A stretch of DNA of 41,180 nucleotides from an uncultured Clostridium sp. (GTDB lineage: Bacteria > Bacillota > Clostridia > TANB77 > CAG-508), in contig CAKNKX010000002.1 in assembly GCA_930987745.1 (NCBI GenBank), positions 80,535 through 121,714 of the forward strand. Direction: 5' to 3'. The translations under genes were made by a program, and so were the position numbers. Positions 28,443-36,413 of this stretch are shown piece after piece. Every line of letters begins with the position of its first letter. Position 1 is the stretch's first letter. Under the pieces are notes generated by a model. It was not told the DNA's origin, made no database searches, and saw only the letters and a list, made by a program, of their open reading frames with translations.

Positions 28443-28664
28443 TTATTTCTTTCTTTTATAAGGTTTTTTCTCATCTGTTAATTCAACCAGATAATCTATA
28501 CTAGTATCATAAAATATAGCAAGTTTTTTTAGAATTTCGACAGGTATTTTATTTGTATCTGTTTCGTATTGTGAATATCCATTTTGAGACATATTTAAAT
28601 AATTAGCAATAGTTTTTTGTGTCAAATCATTATCTTCTCTTAAATCTTTTATCCTTTTATACAT
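28443..28664 (-). CDS. Small XRE-family helix-turn-helix regulator
   Basis: This is a 73-residue Cro/CI-type DNA-binding protein. The HTH covers about residues 8-60: IKDLREDNDLTQKTIANYLN, then SQNGYSQYETDTNKIPVEIL and LAIFYDTSIDYLVEL. It has no effector domain, so it is probably a simple dimeric repressor. It starts at ATG 28664 with GGTGAT upstream. It is divergent from the GLUG-repeat pseudopilin gene at 28771. The 106-bp spacer contains a perfect palindrome over the pseudopilin promoter, so autoregulation and control of that gene are likely. Confidence 0.88.
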   Translation of the reverse strand: MYKRIKDLREDNDLTQKTIANYLNMSQNGYSQYETDTNKIPVEILKKLAIFYDTSIDYLVELTDEKKPYKRKK

Positions 28665-28699
28665 TTTATATCACCAATAAAATTCTATAATATCCTAAA

Positions 28700-28731
28700 T
28701 TAAGATATTGACTTTTATCTTAATTTAAGAT
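28700..28731. promoter_or_regulatory. Palindromic operator, probable XRE binding site
   Basis: ATCTTAA-T-TTAAGAT (28717-28731) is a perfect 7-1-7 palindrome, with a further TTAAGAT at 28700-28706 inverted relative to the central ATCTTAA. It overlaps the spacer and the edge of the -10 box of the promoter at 28708-28736. Confidence 0.65.
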
Positions 28732-28736
28732 AAAAT
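28708..28736 (+). promoter_or_regulatory. Promoter of GLUG-repeat pseudopilin gene
   Basis: TTGACT (28708-28713) and TAAAAT (28731-28736) have a 17-base spacer largely occupied by the TTAAGAT palindrome, implying repression by occlusion. Confidence 0.7.
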
Positions 28737-28770
28737 CATTTTAAATTTAAATACATAGGAGGAAAATAAA

Positions 28771-30429
28771 ATGAAGAACACAAAAAATAATGGAATTACA
28801 TTAATTGCATTGGTTATTACTATTATAGTTTTGCTAATACTAGCAGGAGTGAGTATAGCAACATTGACAGGAGATAGCGGAATAGTTACACAAGCGCAAA
28901 AAGCAGAAAATAAGACAAAAGAAGCGGCAAAAAACGAAAATTATATACTAAAAGATTATGAAGATATGTTAAATGGTAACTATATTGAAGTCAAACAAGT
29001 AACAGATGAAAATCCAGGAGTGTTAGAAGGAAGTGGAACTAATACAGATCCTTATGTTATAAACAGTATAGAGGATTTAGTGGTTTTTGCAAAGAATGTA
29101 AGAGAAGGAAGTACGTATGAAGGACAAACGGTAACATTAGGGTTAAGTTTAGATTTTAATTCAAACAAATCATATGTGGAGCCATTAAGAACAAATTATG
29201 GAGAATATGGTTATGATGGAGAATTAAAAACATTATTGACATCAGGAAAAGGATTTATACCAATAGGAAAATATGATATAGAAACTCCATCAGATGAAGA
29301 AGTTGCAAGGCAAAATAGCTTTGAGGGAACATTTAATGGAAATGGTAATGTGATTAAACATTTATATATAAATGAAGTAGCACAAAAAGATGCAGAGCAA
29401 ATAGGATTTTTTGCTACTAATTGTGGAGAAATTACAAATCTAGGATTAACCGATGTAAATATATATGTAACTGGAAAGTCAATAGCTATAGGAGTAATAG
29501 CAGGTGGAACATTTGGTAATATATCAAGATGTTATGTATCAGGAGAAATGAAATGCGATGTAACAGCATGGTCATTGATAGGAGGAATAACAGGTAACGC
29601 AAGGAAAAGTTTACAGATTACAGAATGTTCAAATAGAGCTAATATAACTTGCAATAATCCAGGAGAGAATGGACAAGCAACTGTAGCAGGAATAGCAGGA
29701 ACAACAGCAAACAACCAATATGTTGAAATAAATAAATGTTATAACTCAGGAGATATTTATGGATATTCAGAGAAAAATAATATATCAGTTGGGGGAATTG
29801 TAACTGTAATGGCCAATGGAAAAATAACAAATTGCTATAATACTGGAAAAATAGAAGGAAAAGGAAGCAATAAAGCCTGCATTGGAGGAATAATTGGAGA
29901 TAGTTATAATAATGTTGAGGGAAATAACGAAATTGCTAATTGTTATAATATAGGTGAGATAATTTTTTGTGGTGAAGTTGATAGTACGTCAGTCTTTATA
30001 GGAGGTATAGCAGGATATATTATTGATACTGAAGTAAGTAATATTTACAATGCAAAAGAAATAAAAATAAATGGAAAGAATAGCAATATTAGAGTTGGTG
30101 GATTAATTGGAGGCTTTTATGTAGATACTCTTTCTAATGGATACAATGTAGGAACAATAGTTGCAGAAAACACTACAAGTGAAAATATAGGAAGTTTGGT
30201 TGGAAATACGACCTATAATAATATTTTGCATAATTGTTATTATTTAAAAGGAACACATACAAAAACAATAGGAACATCAAATAGCGCATCAGGAAACAAT
30301 GGTGATGTTACTGAGATAGAAGACATTACAGATTTTCCGGATGTATTAGAAGTAATAAATTCAGATAATGCATTTAAAGAAGATACAAATAATATAAATA
30401 ATGGGTATCCAATTCTAATTTATCAATAA
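28771..30429 (+). CDS. Pseudopilin-like surface protein with GLUG-type repeats
   Basis: The product has 552 residues. The N-terminus MKNTKNNG-ITLIALVITIIVLLILAG resembles a type IV prepilin: a short basic leader, Gly8 as the cleavage site, then a hydrophobic helix. The usual Glu at mature position 5 is Ala here. After a short charged helix comes a repetitive beta-rich domain with at least six GLUG-type units, for example VGGIVTVMANGKITNCYNTG, IGGIIGDSYNN with NCYNIGEI, and VGGLIGGFYVDTLSNGYNVG. GLUG repeats are found in secreted adhesins and peptidases. AGGAGG precedes the ATG. The divergent XRE gene and operator suggest switched expression. A surface or pilus-tip role is inferred. Confidence 0.82.
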   Translation: MKNTKNNGITLIALVITIIVLLILAGVSIATLTGDSGIVTQAQKAENKTKEAAKNENYILKDYEDMLNGNYIEVKQVTDENPGVLEGSGTNTDPYVINSIEDLVVFAKNVREGSTYEGQTVTLGLSLDFNSNKSYVEPLRTNYGEYGYDGELKTLLTSGKGFIPIGKYDIETPSDEEVARQNSFEGTFNGNGNVIKHLYINEVAQKDAEQIGFFATNCGEITNLGLTDVNIYVTGKSIAIGVIAGGTFGNISRCYVSGEMKCDVTAWSLIGGITGNARKSLQITECSNRANITCNNPGENGQATVAGIAGTTANNQYVEINKCYNSGDIYGYSEKNNISVGGIVTVMANGKITNCYNTGKIEGKGSNKACIGGIIGDSYNNVEGNNEIANCYNIGEIIFCGEVDSTSVFIGGIAGYIIDTEVSNIYNAKEIKINGKNSNIRVGGLIGGFYVDTLSNGYNVGTIVAENTTSENIGSLVGNTTYNNILHNCYYLKGTHTKTIGTSNSASGNNGDVTEIEDITDFPDVLEVINSDNAFKEDTNNINNGYPILIYQ

Positions 30430-30444
30430 ATATATAAAGTATAT

Positions 30445-30485
30445 AACAGGGAATTTAGGGACGGACCTATTTTTCCCTGTTTTAT
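30445..30485. repeat. AACAGGGA hairpin repeat, copy 1 (bidirectional terminator)
   Basis: AACAGGGAA (30445-30453) and TTCCCTGTT (30473-30481) enclose TTTAGGGACGGACCTATT. It lies between convergent genes and probably terminates both. The same element occurs in reverse orientation at 30914-30953 and 35593-35628. Confidence 0.75.
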
Positions 30486-30495
30486 TCTCATCATC

Positions 30496-30888
30496 TTATT
30501 TCTTCAATATTTTTTCATATATCTCAGGATATGTTACATTCTTTGGTAATTTGTCGAAAAATGCAATTTCTTCTATCTCAAAATCTGGTAGTTTTTCCAT
30601 TTTAGTAATTGTTCCTTTGTACATGACTGAAAAGACTTTTTTTCCATTTATTTCGAATGAATATTTACACTCTGGAACTATAGAAAATTCTGTAGCTCCT
30701 GTTTCTTCATATAACTCCCTTTTTGCTGCCAATTCAGGAAGTTCGCCTTCTTCTATATGTCCTCCTGGAATTTCCCAGGTTTTACGCCCCTTGTGCCTAC
30801 ACATAACAAATTTATCTTTATATTTAGCATATATGACTACAATATCAGGTTTATTGGAATCACTAACTTCATAAAACTCTATATTCAT
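30496..30888 (-). CDS. NUDIX hydrolase
   Basis: This is a NUDIX pyrophosphohydrolase of 130 residues, probably acting on oxidised or excess nucleotides (8-oxo-dGTP diphosphatase-like). The Nudix box is complete: GGHIEEGELPELAAKRELYE followed by ETGA, with the RE-x2-EE catalytic glutamates. The upstream strand KTWEIPGG and the flanking beta strands fit the MutT fold. The substrate cannot be read from the sequence. It starts at ATG 30888 and is flanked on both sides by copies of the AACAGGGA hairpin repeat. It stands apart from the htpX gene by about 60 bases and may be transcribed alone. Confidence 0.9.
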   Translation of the reverse strand: MNIEFYEVSDSNKPDIVVIYAKYKDKFVMCRHKGRKTWEIPGGHIEEGELPELAAKRELYEETGATEFSIVPECKYSFEINGKKVFSVMYKGTITKMEKLPDFEIEEIAFFDKLPKNVTYPEIYEKILKK

Positions 30889-30913
30889 TTTATCACAACC
30901 TATCTTCGTTAAA

Positions 30914-30953
30914 TTAAAACAGGGAAAAATAGTCTATTCCCATTTTCCCTGTT
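30914..30953 (-). repeat. AACAGGGA hairpin repeat, copy 2 (terminator of htpX)
   Basis: An 11-bp perfect stem (30918-30928 with 30943-30953) overlaps the htpX stop codon. On the minus strand it is followed by TTTTAATTT. It is the same family as the copy at 30445, inverted. Confidence 0.75.
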
Positions 30954-31855
30954 ATCTTAAATTTCTTAAAGCTTCAATCCTATCTTGAGTACTTGGGTGT
31001 GTAGACCAAATACTAGAAGTTTTCTTTTTGCCTTCTTTTGTGTTTTTCTTAAATGGATTTACTATATACATATTGGCTGTTGCGCTATTTGCAGTTTCAA
31101 GTTGATTTGGGTCGTTTTCTAATTTTTCCAAAGCTGAAATTAATCCATCAGGGTTTCTAGTAAATTCGACTGCTGTTGCGTCTGCTAAAAATTCTCTTTT
31201 TCTAGATAAAGCAAGTTGCATTAAAGAACCAAAAATTGGGGATAATATTAGAAATATTAATCCTATTAGCATTAAAATTCCATTTCCTTTACTATCACTA
31301 TCATTATCTCTTACTCCACCCCAGAAAAGAAGTCTCGAAAATAGGTCAGCTAGCATAACGACAAATCCAACCATAACAGAAACAACACAAGATAAACGAA
31401 TATCATAATTTTTTATATGACTCATTTCATGTGCTATAACTCCTTCTAGTTCATAATAATCTAATTTTTCTAAAAGACCTGTTGTAACACAAATAACTGC
31501 ATTTTCCGGATTTCTTCCTGTTGCAAATGCATTGGCCTGAGGATCATCTACAACATAAAGTCTGGGCTTAGATGAAAGTCCGGGATGCTACCATAAGAGA
31601 ATCTAAAATATTTACTAATTTTTGGTCTTCTTCTTTAGTAGCAGGTCTTGCTTTATTTAAAGATAAAACTATTTTATCACTATAATAATAAGAACCCCAT
31701 GCAGAAGCAATTGATATTATTAAGGCTATAACTATTGAAAATACACCTAAATTAAGTGCGTGACATATATAATAAACAATTAAAGTTATAACAATAATAA
31801 AAATACAAACAATTACTCCAGATTCTAATTTATTTTTTTTAATACTTTCAAACAT
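30952..31855 (-). CDS. htpX: HtpX membrane zinc protease, requires +1 frameshift at CGG
   Basis: HtpX is a membrane-integrated M48 zinc metalloprotease that degrades misfolded membrane proteins. The joined product has 300 residues (typical 290-300). It has two N-terminal membrane helices, then LVNILDSLMVAS, the break, GLSSKPRLYVVDDPQANAFA, TGRNPENAVICVTTGLL, the zinc motif HEMSH in LEGVIAHEMSHIKNYD, further membrane segments, and a C-terminal STHPSTQDRIEALR. At codon 92 (minus strand) the frame reads TCC CGG ACT TTC ATC TAA. Skipping the C at 31582 restores the S-G-L junction, where HtpX proteins have a conserved glycine-leucine. All catalytic residues lie after the break. It is downstream of lemA, the common lemA-htpX pairing. 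Confidence 0.92.
31579..31582 (-). other. CGGA +1 recoding site in htpX
   Basis: This is in-frame CGG at codon 92 on the minus strand (31582-31580), followed by ACT. Skipping C gives TCC GGA CTT (S-G-L), and the frame continues 210 codons to the normal HtpX C-terminus. Confidence 0.82.
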
Positions 31856-31891
31856 TTTAAGTTGTCCTTTCTAATTAAGCTATATATAAAT

Positions 31892-31917
31892 GAGGGCAAA
31901 AGTCAAATTTCGCCCTC
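31892..31917 (-). terminator. Hairpin between lemA and htpX
   Basis: A 10-bp stem (31892-31901 with 31908-31917, one G-U pair) lies in the 74-base lemA-htpX gap. On the minus strand it is followed by ATTTATATA, a weak U-tract, suggesting partial termination or a stability hairpin that lowers htpX relative to lemA. Confidence 0.5.
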
Positions 31918-31929
31918 TTGATATATGAA

Positions 31930-32493
31930 TTATTTACTAAAATCCACTTTAACATTTTTTCTTGCTTCAGCGCTTTCTGCTTCAAATAAATCACGAGCTT
32001 TAAAATTAAACATTTTTGCAATTAGATTAGAAGGGAATACTTCTAATTTTGTGTTATAAATAGTTACTGAATCATTATAAAATTGTCTTGCAAAAGATAT
32101 TTTATTTTCAGTATTACGTAATTCTTCTGAAAGTTCAGAAAAGTTTTGATTAGCTTTTAAATCTGGATAACTTTCAGAAACAGCCATTATTGTTTTTAAA
32201 GCATTAGATAATTCTCCATCTAAAGAAGCTTTTTCAGAAACACTTTCTGCATTTGCCCAAGAAGTTCTTAATTCAGCAATTTTTTCAAATGTTTCACTCT
32301 CATGAGCCATATATCCTTTGACTGTTTCAACAAAATTAGGGATTAAATCAAATCTTCTTTGTAATTGTACATCTATTTGACTCCAAGCATTGTCAACTTT
32401 TATTCTTGCTTGCACTAATCCATTGTATAGAGCTATAACAATGATAACAATAATAACAATAATTGCAACAACTGCTAAAATAATCCAAGCCAT
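31930..32493 (-). CDS. lemA: LemA family membrane protein
   Basis: The product has 187 residues with one N-terminal membrane helix (about residues 3-24) and a long alpha-helical cytoplasmic or exterior domain. It carries the LemA signature: YNGLVQARIKVDNAWSQIDV, then QLQRRFDLIPNFVETVKGYM, and the C-terminal NLIAKMFNFKARDLFEAESA. Size and order match the family fully. The molecular role of LemA is not firmly established; it commonly sits next to htpX as here. The start ATG 32493 has AAAGGAGG upstream. Confidence 0.93.
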   Translation of the reverse strand: MAWIILAVVAIIVIIVIIVIALYNGLVQARIKVDNAWSQIDVQLQRRFDLIPNFVETVKGYMAHESETFEKIAELRTSWANAESVSEKASLDGELSNALKTIMAVSESYPDLKANQNFSELSEELRNTENKISFARQFYNDSVTIYNTKLEVFPSNLIAKMFNFKARDLFEAESAEARKNVKVDFSK

Positions 32494-32796
32494 AATTTTT
32501 ATTCCTCCTTTTACTTTATATTATATACAACTAGATGATAACATATTAGCTAAATTTATACAATATTTATGTGTTACTTTTGTGAAAAACCTGAAAAAAC
32601 TGCGTAAAAACTGGCAAAAAATAAAATTTGCAAAAAAAATAAAGTTGTGATAGAATGAAAAAACAAAAAGTAATATTTTGAAATTGAGCTACATATAATA
32701 TATAAAAGGACTTAAAAATAAGCCAAGAAAGTTAATAACAAAAATGGTCAAACACTTACGGGAATAAGCAGAACATTAAATTAAGACAAGCAAAAT

Positions 32797-32825
32797 TTGA
32801 CAAAAATAGAAAAAAATAGTATAAT
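32797..32825 (+). promoter_or_regulatory. Strong sigma-A promoter for G5/3D-domain gene
   Basis: Consensus TTGACA (32797-32802) and TATAAT (32820-32825) have a 17-base spacer. AAGGAGGT (32841-32848) and ATG 32861 follow. The rest of the 367-base gap 32494-32860 holds the lemA upstream region and no gene that I can see. Confidence 0.88.
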
Positions 32826-32860
32826 TAATTTGTTGCCGAAAAGGAGGTAATTTAATTTTT

Positions 32861-33808
32861 ATGAAAAACGAAGAAAAAGCTTCAATTTCTATAATGAAAA
32901 TTATCTGTATAACAGTTATCCTAATTTTAATTTCAGGAATAGGTGTTATGGCAGTAAATACAAATTTAAATGATGTCAAAATAGTATTACAAAATGGATA
33001 TGAAATGACAGCATTAACATCAAAGACAAAAGTTAAAGACATATTAGAAGAAAATAACATTGTATTAGAAGAAAATCAAAAAACAATACCAGATTTAGAA
33101 GCAGAAGTAACATCAGGACAAAGTATTCAAATTGCTGATAAATCATATAACGAAGTTCAAGTTGCAACAATATCAGAAGAAGGTGTACAAACAACATTAG
33201 ACCAATTATTAGATAATTATGCACCAATTACAGAAAAAATTGTTGTAGAACAAGTAACAATACCTTATGAAACTGTAACAAAAACTACAGCAGAAGGTAC
33301 AGATACAACAAATAAGGTATTACAAGAAGGTCAAGACGGATTAAAAGAAGTAACATATAAAGTGAAATATCAAAATGATATAGAAATTGAAAAAATAGTA
33401 TTATCAGAGGTTGTTGTTAAAGAACCAGTTGATAGAATTGTTCAAGTACAAAAGAAACAAACATCAAGGTCATCAGCACCAAGAACAACATCAGCATCAA
33501 CTACAACTGCATCTACATCAGGAACAGGTGGAAAAACATATAAAATAACTGCATATTGTTCGTGCGCTAAATGTTGTGGAAAATCAACAGGAAGAACAGC
33601 ATCAGGAACAAAAGCCACAGCAGGTAGAACAGTAGCAGCTCCATCAAACTTTGCATTTGGTACAAAATTAAATATAGGTGGTCATATCTACACAGTAGAG
33701 GACAGAGGTGGAGCAATAAAAGGCAACAAAATAGATATATTTGTAAGTTCACACCAAGAAGCGTTACAATGGGGAGTTAGATACTTAACAGTAAGTGTAG
33801 TAGAATAA
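32861..33808 (+). CDS. Secreted G5/3D-domain cell-wall protein (YabE/Rpf-like)
   Basis: This is a cell-wall hydrolase-type protein of 315 residues. It has an N-terminal signal/anchor helix (about 13-33), a DUF348 ubiquitin-like module (VKIVLQNGYEMTALTSKTKV, about 42-100), and a G5 domain (about 130-195, TIPYETVTKTTAEGTDTTNK to EVTYKVKYQNDIEIEKIVLS). A Ser/Thr-rich linker (about 200-225) follows, then a C-terminal 3D domain: KITAYCSCAKCCGKSTGRTA, with the acidic motif VEDRGGAIKGNKIDIFV and HQEALQWG. 3D domains adopt the MltA/expansin-like double-psi barrel and act on glycan strands, as in YabE/YocH/resuscitation-promoting factors. Extra cysteines in YCSCAKCCG are typical of clostridial members. 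It has its own promoter and a terminator downstream. Confidence 0.9.
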   Translation: MKNEEKASISIMKIICITVILILISGIGVMAVNTNLNDVKIVLQNGYEMTALTSKTKVKDILEENNIVLEENQKTIPDLEAEVTSGQSIQIADKSYNEVQVATISEEGVQTTLDQLLDNYAPITEKIVVEQVTIPYETVTKTTAEGTDTTNKVLQEGQDGLKEVTYKVKYQNDIEIEKIVLSEVVVKEPVDRIVQVQKKQTSRSSAPRTTSASTTTASTSGTGGKTYKITAYCSCAKCCGKSTGRTASGTKATAGRTVAAPSNFAFGTKLNIGGHIYTVEDRGGAIKGNKIDIFVSSHQEALQWGVRYLTVSVVE

Positions 33809-33839
33809 AGGGAACATACCTAAATAATCTAAAAGATAT

Positions 33840-33883
33840 AAAGCAATTTGTTAGAGTAAAATCTAGTAAATTGCTTTGTTTTT
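33840..33883 (+). terminator. Terminator after G5/3D-domain gene
   Basis: AAAGCAATTT (33840-33849) pairs perfectly with AAATTGCTTT (33868-33877), followed by GTTTTTATT. Confidence 0.75.
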
Positions 33884-33918
33884 ATTATGTCCGTGTGATT
33901 GTGAAGCAATTTGCACAT

Positions 33919-33940
33919 GTGGCGAAGCCACTTTTCTTTT
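33919..33940 (+). terminator. Second small hairpin-terminator
   Basis: GTGGC-GAA-GCCAC (33919-33931) is followed by TTTTCTTTT. It is a compact GC-rich stem in AT-rich surroundings, probably a back-up terminator. Confidence 0.65.
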
Positions 33941-34017
33941 ATCTTGAACTAATAAATATAAAACTAATATATTTTTTGTATAAATATATGTTATATTACA
34001 AAAAATATTGAAAAAAA

Positions 34018-34110
34018 CTTGATTACGTGTTAAAATAAACTTATAAAAAACTTGATTTCGTGAAAACAAACAAAAACAAAAATCTTGATTACGTGAAAAT
34101 CAAGGAATAA
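34018..34110 (+). repeat. 33-bp-period tandem repeat upstream of ATPase
   Basis: CTTGATTACGTG, CTTGATTTCGTG and CTTGATTACGTG begin at 34018, 34051 and 34084, each exactly 33 bases apart, with A-rich spacers. The third copy runs into ATCAAG, making a small hairpin. It sits 40-130 bases before the ATPase start. The gap 33809-34146 otherwise holds only the two terminators. Confidence 0.75.
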
Positions 34111-34152
34111 AAAACAATTAAAAACATAAAATATATTTGGAGATGCATGATT

Positions 34153-35505
34153 ATGAAAAGAAAAGTATATGAAAAATTAATTAAATGGAAAAATACTAGT
34201 AATGGCAAAACAGCATTGCTAATTGATGGTGCACGACGTGTAGGAAAAAGCTATATTGTGGAGAAATTTGCAAAAGAGAATTATAAAAGTTATATAGTAA
34301 TTGATTTTAATAAGGTTTCTGATGATATAAAGAACTTATTCGAATACTATTTAAACGACTTAGATAATTTATTTTTATATTTATCAAATTATTTTAATAT
34401 AAAATTATATAAAAGAGAAAGTTTAATAATATTTGATGAAGTGCAATTGTATCCAAAAGCGAGGTCAGCAATCAAATACTTAGTAGAAGACGGAAGATAC
34501 GATTATATTGAAACAGGTTCCTTAATGTCAATAAAAAAGAATGTCAAAGATATATTGATACCTTCAGAAGAACAACACATTGAAATGCATCCGATGGATT
34601 TTGAAGAATTTTTATGGGCAATAGGAAATGATACTATAATGTCATTAATAGAAAAATGTTATGAGGAAAAGAAACCATTAGGTCAGGCAATGCACAGAAA
34701 AGTAATGGATTATTTTAGACAATATATGATAGTTGGAGGAATGCCACAAGCTGTAGAAGAATATATAAATTCAAAAGATTTTAGTAAAGTGGACCAAATT
34801 AAAAGAAATATTTTAGAATTGTATAGACAAGACATTGGAAAACATGCAGAGGGGTATAACTTAAAGGTTGAAAGGATTTTTGATGAAATCCCAGCTCAGT
34901 TGCAAAAACATGAAAAAAAATTTAAATTAGCATCAATTAGTAAAGAAGCAAGGTTTAGGGATTATGAAGATGCCATATTCTGGTTAAAGGATGCAATGAT
35001 AATTAATACATGCTATAACTCAACAGAACCAAACATAGGATTAAAATTGAATATGGATTTTACAACATTCAAATGTTACATGGCAGATACAGGACTTTTA
35101 ATATCACATTCTTTTGATGAAAATGGAATAGTAACTGAAGAGATTTATAAAAAAATTTTATTTGATAAATTAGAGTTCAATGAGGGTATGATAATTGAGA
35201 ATATGGTAGCTCAGATGTTAGTAGCAACAGGACACAAATTGTATTTCTATTCTAATTCTTCAAGAGAAGATGCATCTAGTAGAATGGAAATAGACTTTTT
35301 AATTGCAAAATCTAAAATAAGTAATAGGCATAATATTTCGCCAATAGAAGTAAAATCAGGTAAAAATTACACATTATCATCTCTTAAAAAATTTATGAAA
35401 AAATATAAAGAACAATTGTATATTCCATATGTTATTCATACAGGTGATTTAAAACAACAAGATGGAATAACATATTTACCAATATATATGACATCATTAT
35501 TATAG
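34153..35505 (+). CDS. AAA ATPase with DUF4143 domain
   Basis: This is a P-loop ATPase of the AAA_14/DUF4143 type, about 450 residues. Walker A is GARRVGKS (about 24-31) after LLIDGARRVGKSYIVEKFA. Walker B is SLIIFDEVQLYPKAR (about 93-107), followed by the YDYIETGS sensor and the HPMDFEEFLWA segment. The DUF4143 C-terminus includes EGMIIENMVAQMLV and the nuclease-like FYSNSSREDASSRMEIDFLI plus SPIEVKSGK. ATGs occur at 34147 and 34153; GGAG at 34139-34142 fits the second better. The cellular role of this widespread family is unclear, though it often occurs in accessory or mobile regions. It stands alone here, with 33-bp tandem repeats upstream. Confidence 0.88.
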   Translation: MKRKVYEKLIKWKNTSNGKTALLIDGARRVGKSYIVEKFAKENYKSYIVIDFNKVSDDIKNLFEYYLNDLDNLFLYLSNYFNIKLYKRESLIIFDEVQLYPKARSAIKYLVEDGRYDYIETGSLMSIKKNVKDILIPSEEQHIEMHPMDFEEFLWAIGNDTIMSLIEKCYEEKKPLGQAMHRKVMDYFRQYMIVGGMPQAVEEYINSKDFSKVDQIKRNILELYRQDIGKHAEGYNLKVERIFDEIPAQLQKHEKKFKLASISKEARFRDYEDAIFWLKDAMIINTCYNSTEPNIGLKLNMDFTTFKCYMADTGLLISHSFDENGIVTEEIYKKILFDKLEFNEGMIIENMVAQMLVATGHKLYFYSNSSREDASSRMEIDFLIAKSKISNRHNISPIEVKSGKNYTLSSLKKFMKKYKEQLYIPYVIHTGDLKQQDGITYLPIYMTSLL

Positions 35506-35530
35506 TATAAAGACAGTTATTTATAAGCAA

Positions 35531-35559
35531 TTGATATTTTCTAATTATTATAGTAAAAT
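35531..35559 (+). promoter_or_regulatory. Sigma-A-type promoter for exoA
   Basis: TTGATA (35531-35536) and TAAAAT (35554-35559) have 17-base spacing. The resulting leader would contain the hairpin repeat at 35593-35628. Confidence 0.6.
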
Positions 35560-35592
35560 ATAGAAAACAAAATAGGGGTGTTCCCAAATCTC

Positions 35593-35628
35593 TAAAACAG
35601 GGAAAAAAGGAACGTCCCTAAATCCCTG
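35593..35628 (-). repeat. AACAGGGA hairpin repeat, copy 3
   Basis: On the minus strand the element reads CAGGGA-TTTAGGGACGTTCC-TTTTTTCCCTG-TTTTA, nearly the same as the copy at 30447-30484. Here it lies immediately before the exoA start, not between gene ends, so its presence is not explained by termination of a neighbour. Confidence 0.7.
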
Positions 35629-35645
35629 CGAAAGGAATGAGATAT

Positions 35646-36398
35646 TTGAAACTAATATCATGGAATGTAAATGGAATTAGAGCATGCCTGAATAAAGGGT
35701 TTGACGAATTTTTTAAAAGTACAGATGCAGATATTTTTTGTATTCAAGAGACAAAATGTAGGCCAGAACAAGTAGAATGGCTAGAATATGAAGGATATAT
35801 GAGTTATTGGAATAGTGCTGAGAAAAAAGGATATTCAGGAACAGCGGTATTTACAAAAATAAAGCCTATAGCTGTAACATATGGAATAGGAATAGAAGAA
35901 CATGATCATGAAGGAAGAGTAATCACAATGGAATATGAGGACTTTTATTTAGTAAATGTATATACTCCAAATTCAAAAAGAGAATTAGAAAGATTAGATT
36001 ATAGACAAGTTTGGGAAGATGCGATGAGAGAATATCTATTAAAATTGGATAAGAAAAAACCAGTAATTATGTGTGGAGATTTAAATGTAGCACATAACGA
36101 GATAGACTTAGCAAATCCAAAAACAAATACACAAAATGCAGGTTTCACAATAGAAGAAAGAACTAAAATGACAGAACTTTTAGATGCAGGATTTACTGAT
36201 TCATATAGATATCTATATCCTGAAAAAGAAGGGAAGTACACTTGGTGGTCATATATGAGAAAATCAAGAGAAAAAAACATAGGCTGGAGAATAGACTATT
36301 TTATAGTTTCAGATAGAATAAAAGAAAAAATAAAAGAAGCAAGTATTTATGATGATGTTCTAGGTAGTGATCATTGTCCAATAGGATTAGAAATTTAA
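35646..36398 (+). CDS. exoA: Exodeoxyribonuclease III (ExoA/Xth family)
   Basis: This is an AP endonuclease/3'-exonuclease of the EEP fold used in base-excision repair. All family motifs are present: KLISWNVNGIRACLNKGFDE, CIQETK with the metal-binding Glu, NVYTPNS, GDLNVAHNEIDL with the catalytic Asp/Asn, and GWRIDYFIVSD and GSDHCPIGLEI with the catalytic His. The ATG at 35637 lies only one base after the AAAGGA core. The TTG at 35646, nine bases after AAAGGA (35631-35636), gives the canonical start MKLISWNVNG and is preferred, making 250 residues. An AI-2E family permease follows after 15 bases. Confidence 0.93.
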   Translation: MKLISWNVNGIRACLNKGFDEFFKSTDADIFCIQETKCRPEQVEWLEYEGYMSYWNSAEKKGYSGTAVFTKIKPIAVTYGIGIEEHDHEGRVITMEYEDFYLVNVYTPNSKRELERLDYRQVWEDAMREYLLKLDKKKPVIMCGDLNVAHNEIDLANPKTNTQNAGFTIEERTKMTELLDAGFTDSYRYLYPEKEGKYTWWSYMRKSREKNIGWRIDYFIVSDRIKEKIKEASIYDDVLGSDHCPIGLEI

Positions 36399-36413
36399 AG
36401 AAAGGAAATAATT

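Noticed and set aside
33863..34069. Minus-strand ORF of 68 codons across the 33-bp repeats (RNQVF repeated)
   Set aside because: No Shine-Dalgarno or promoter was seen; the repeated peptide is a by-product of the 33-bp repeat, and two terminator hairpins lie within it.
34018..34110. CRISPR array
   Set aside because: There are only three 12-base repeats, the spacers are low-complexity A-rich sequence, and there are no cas genes.
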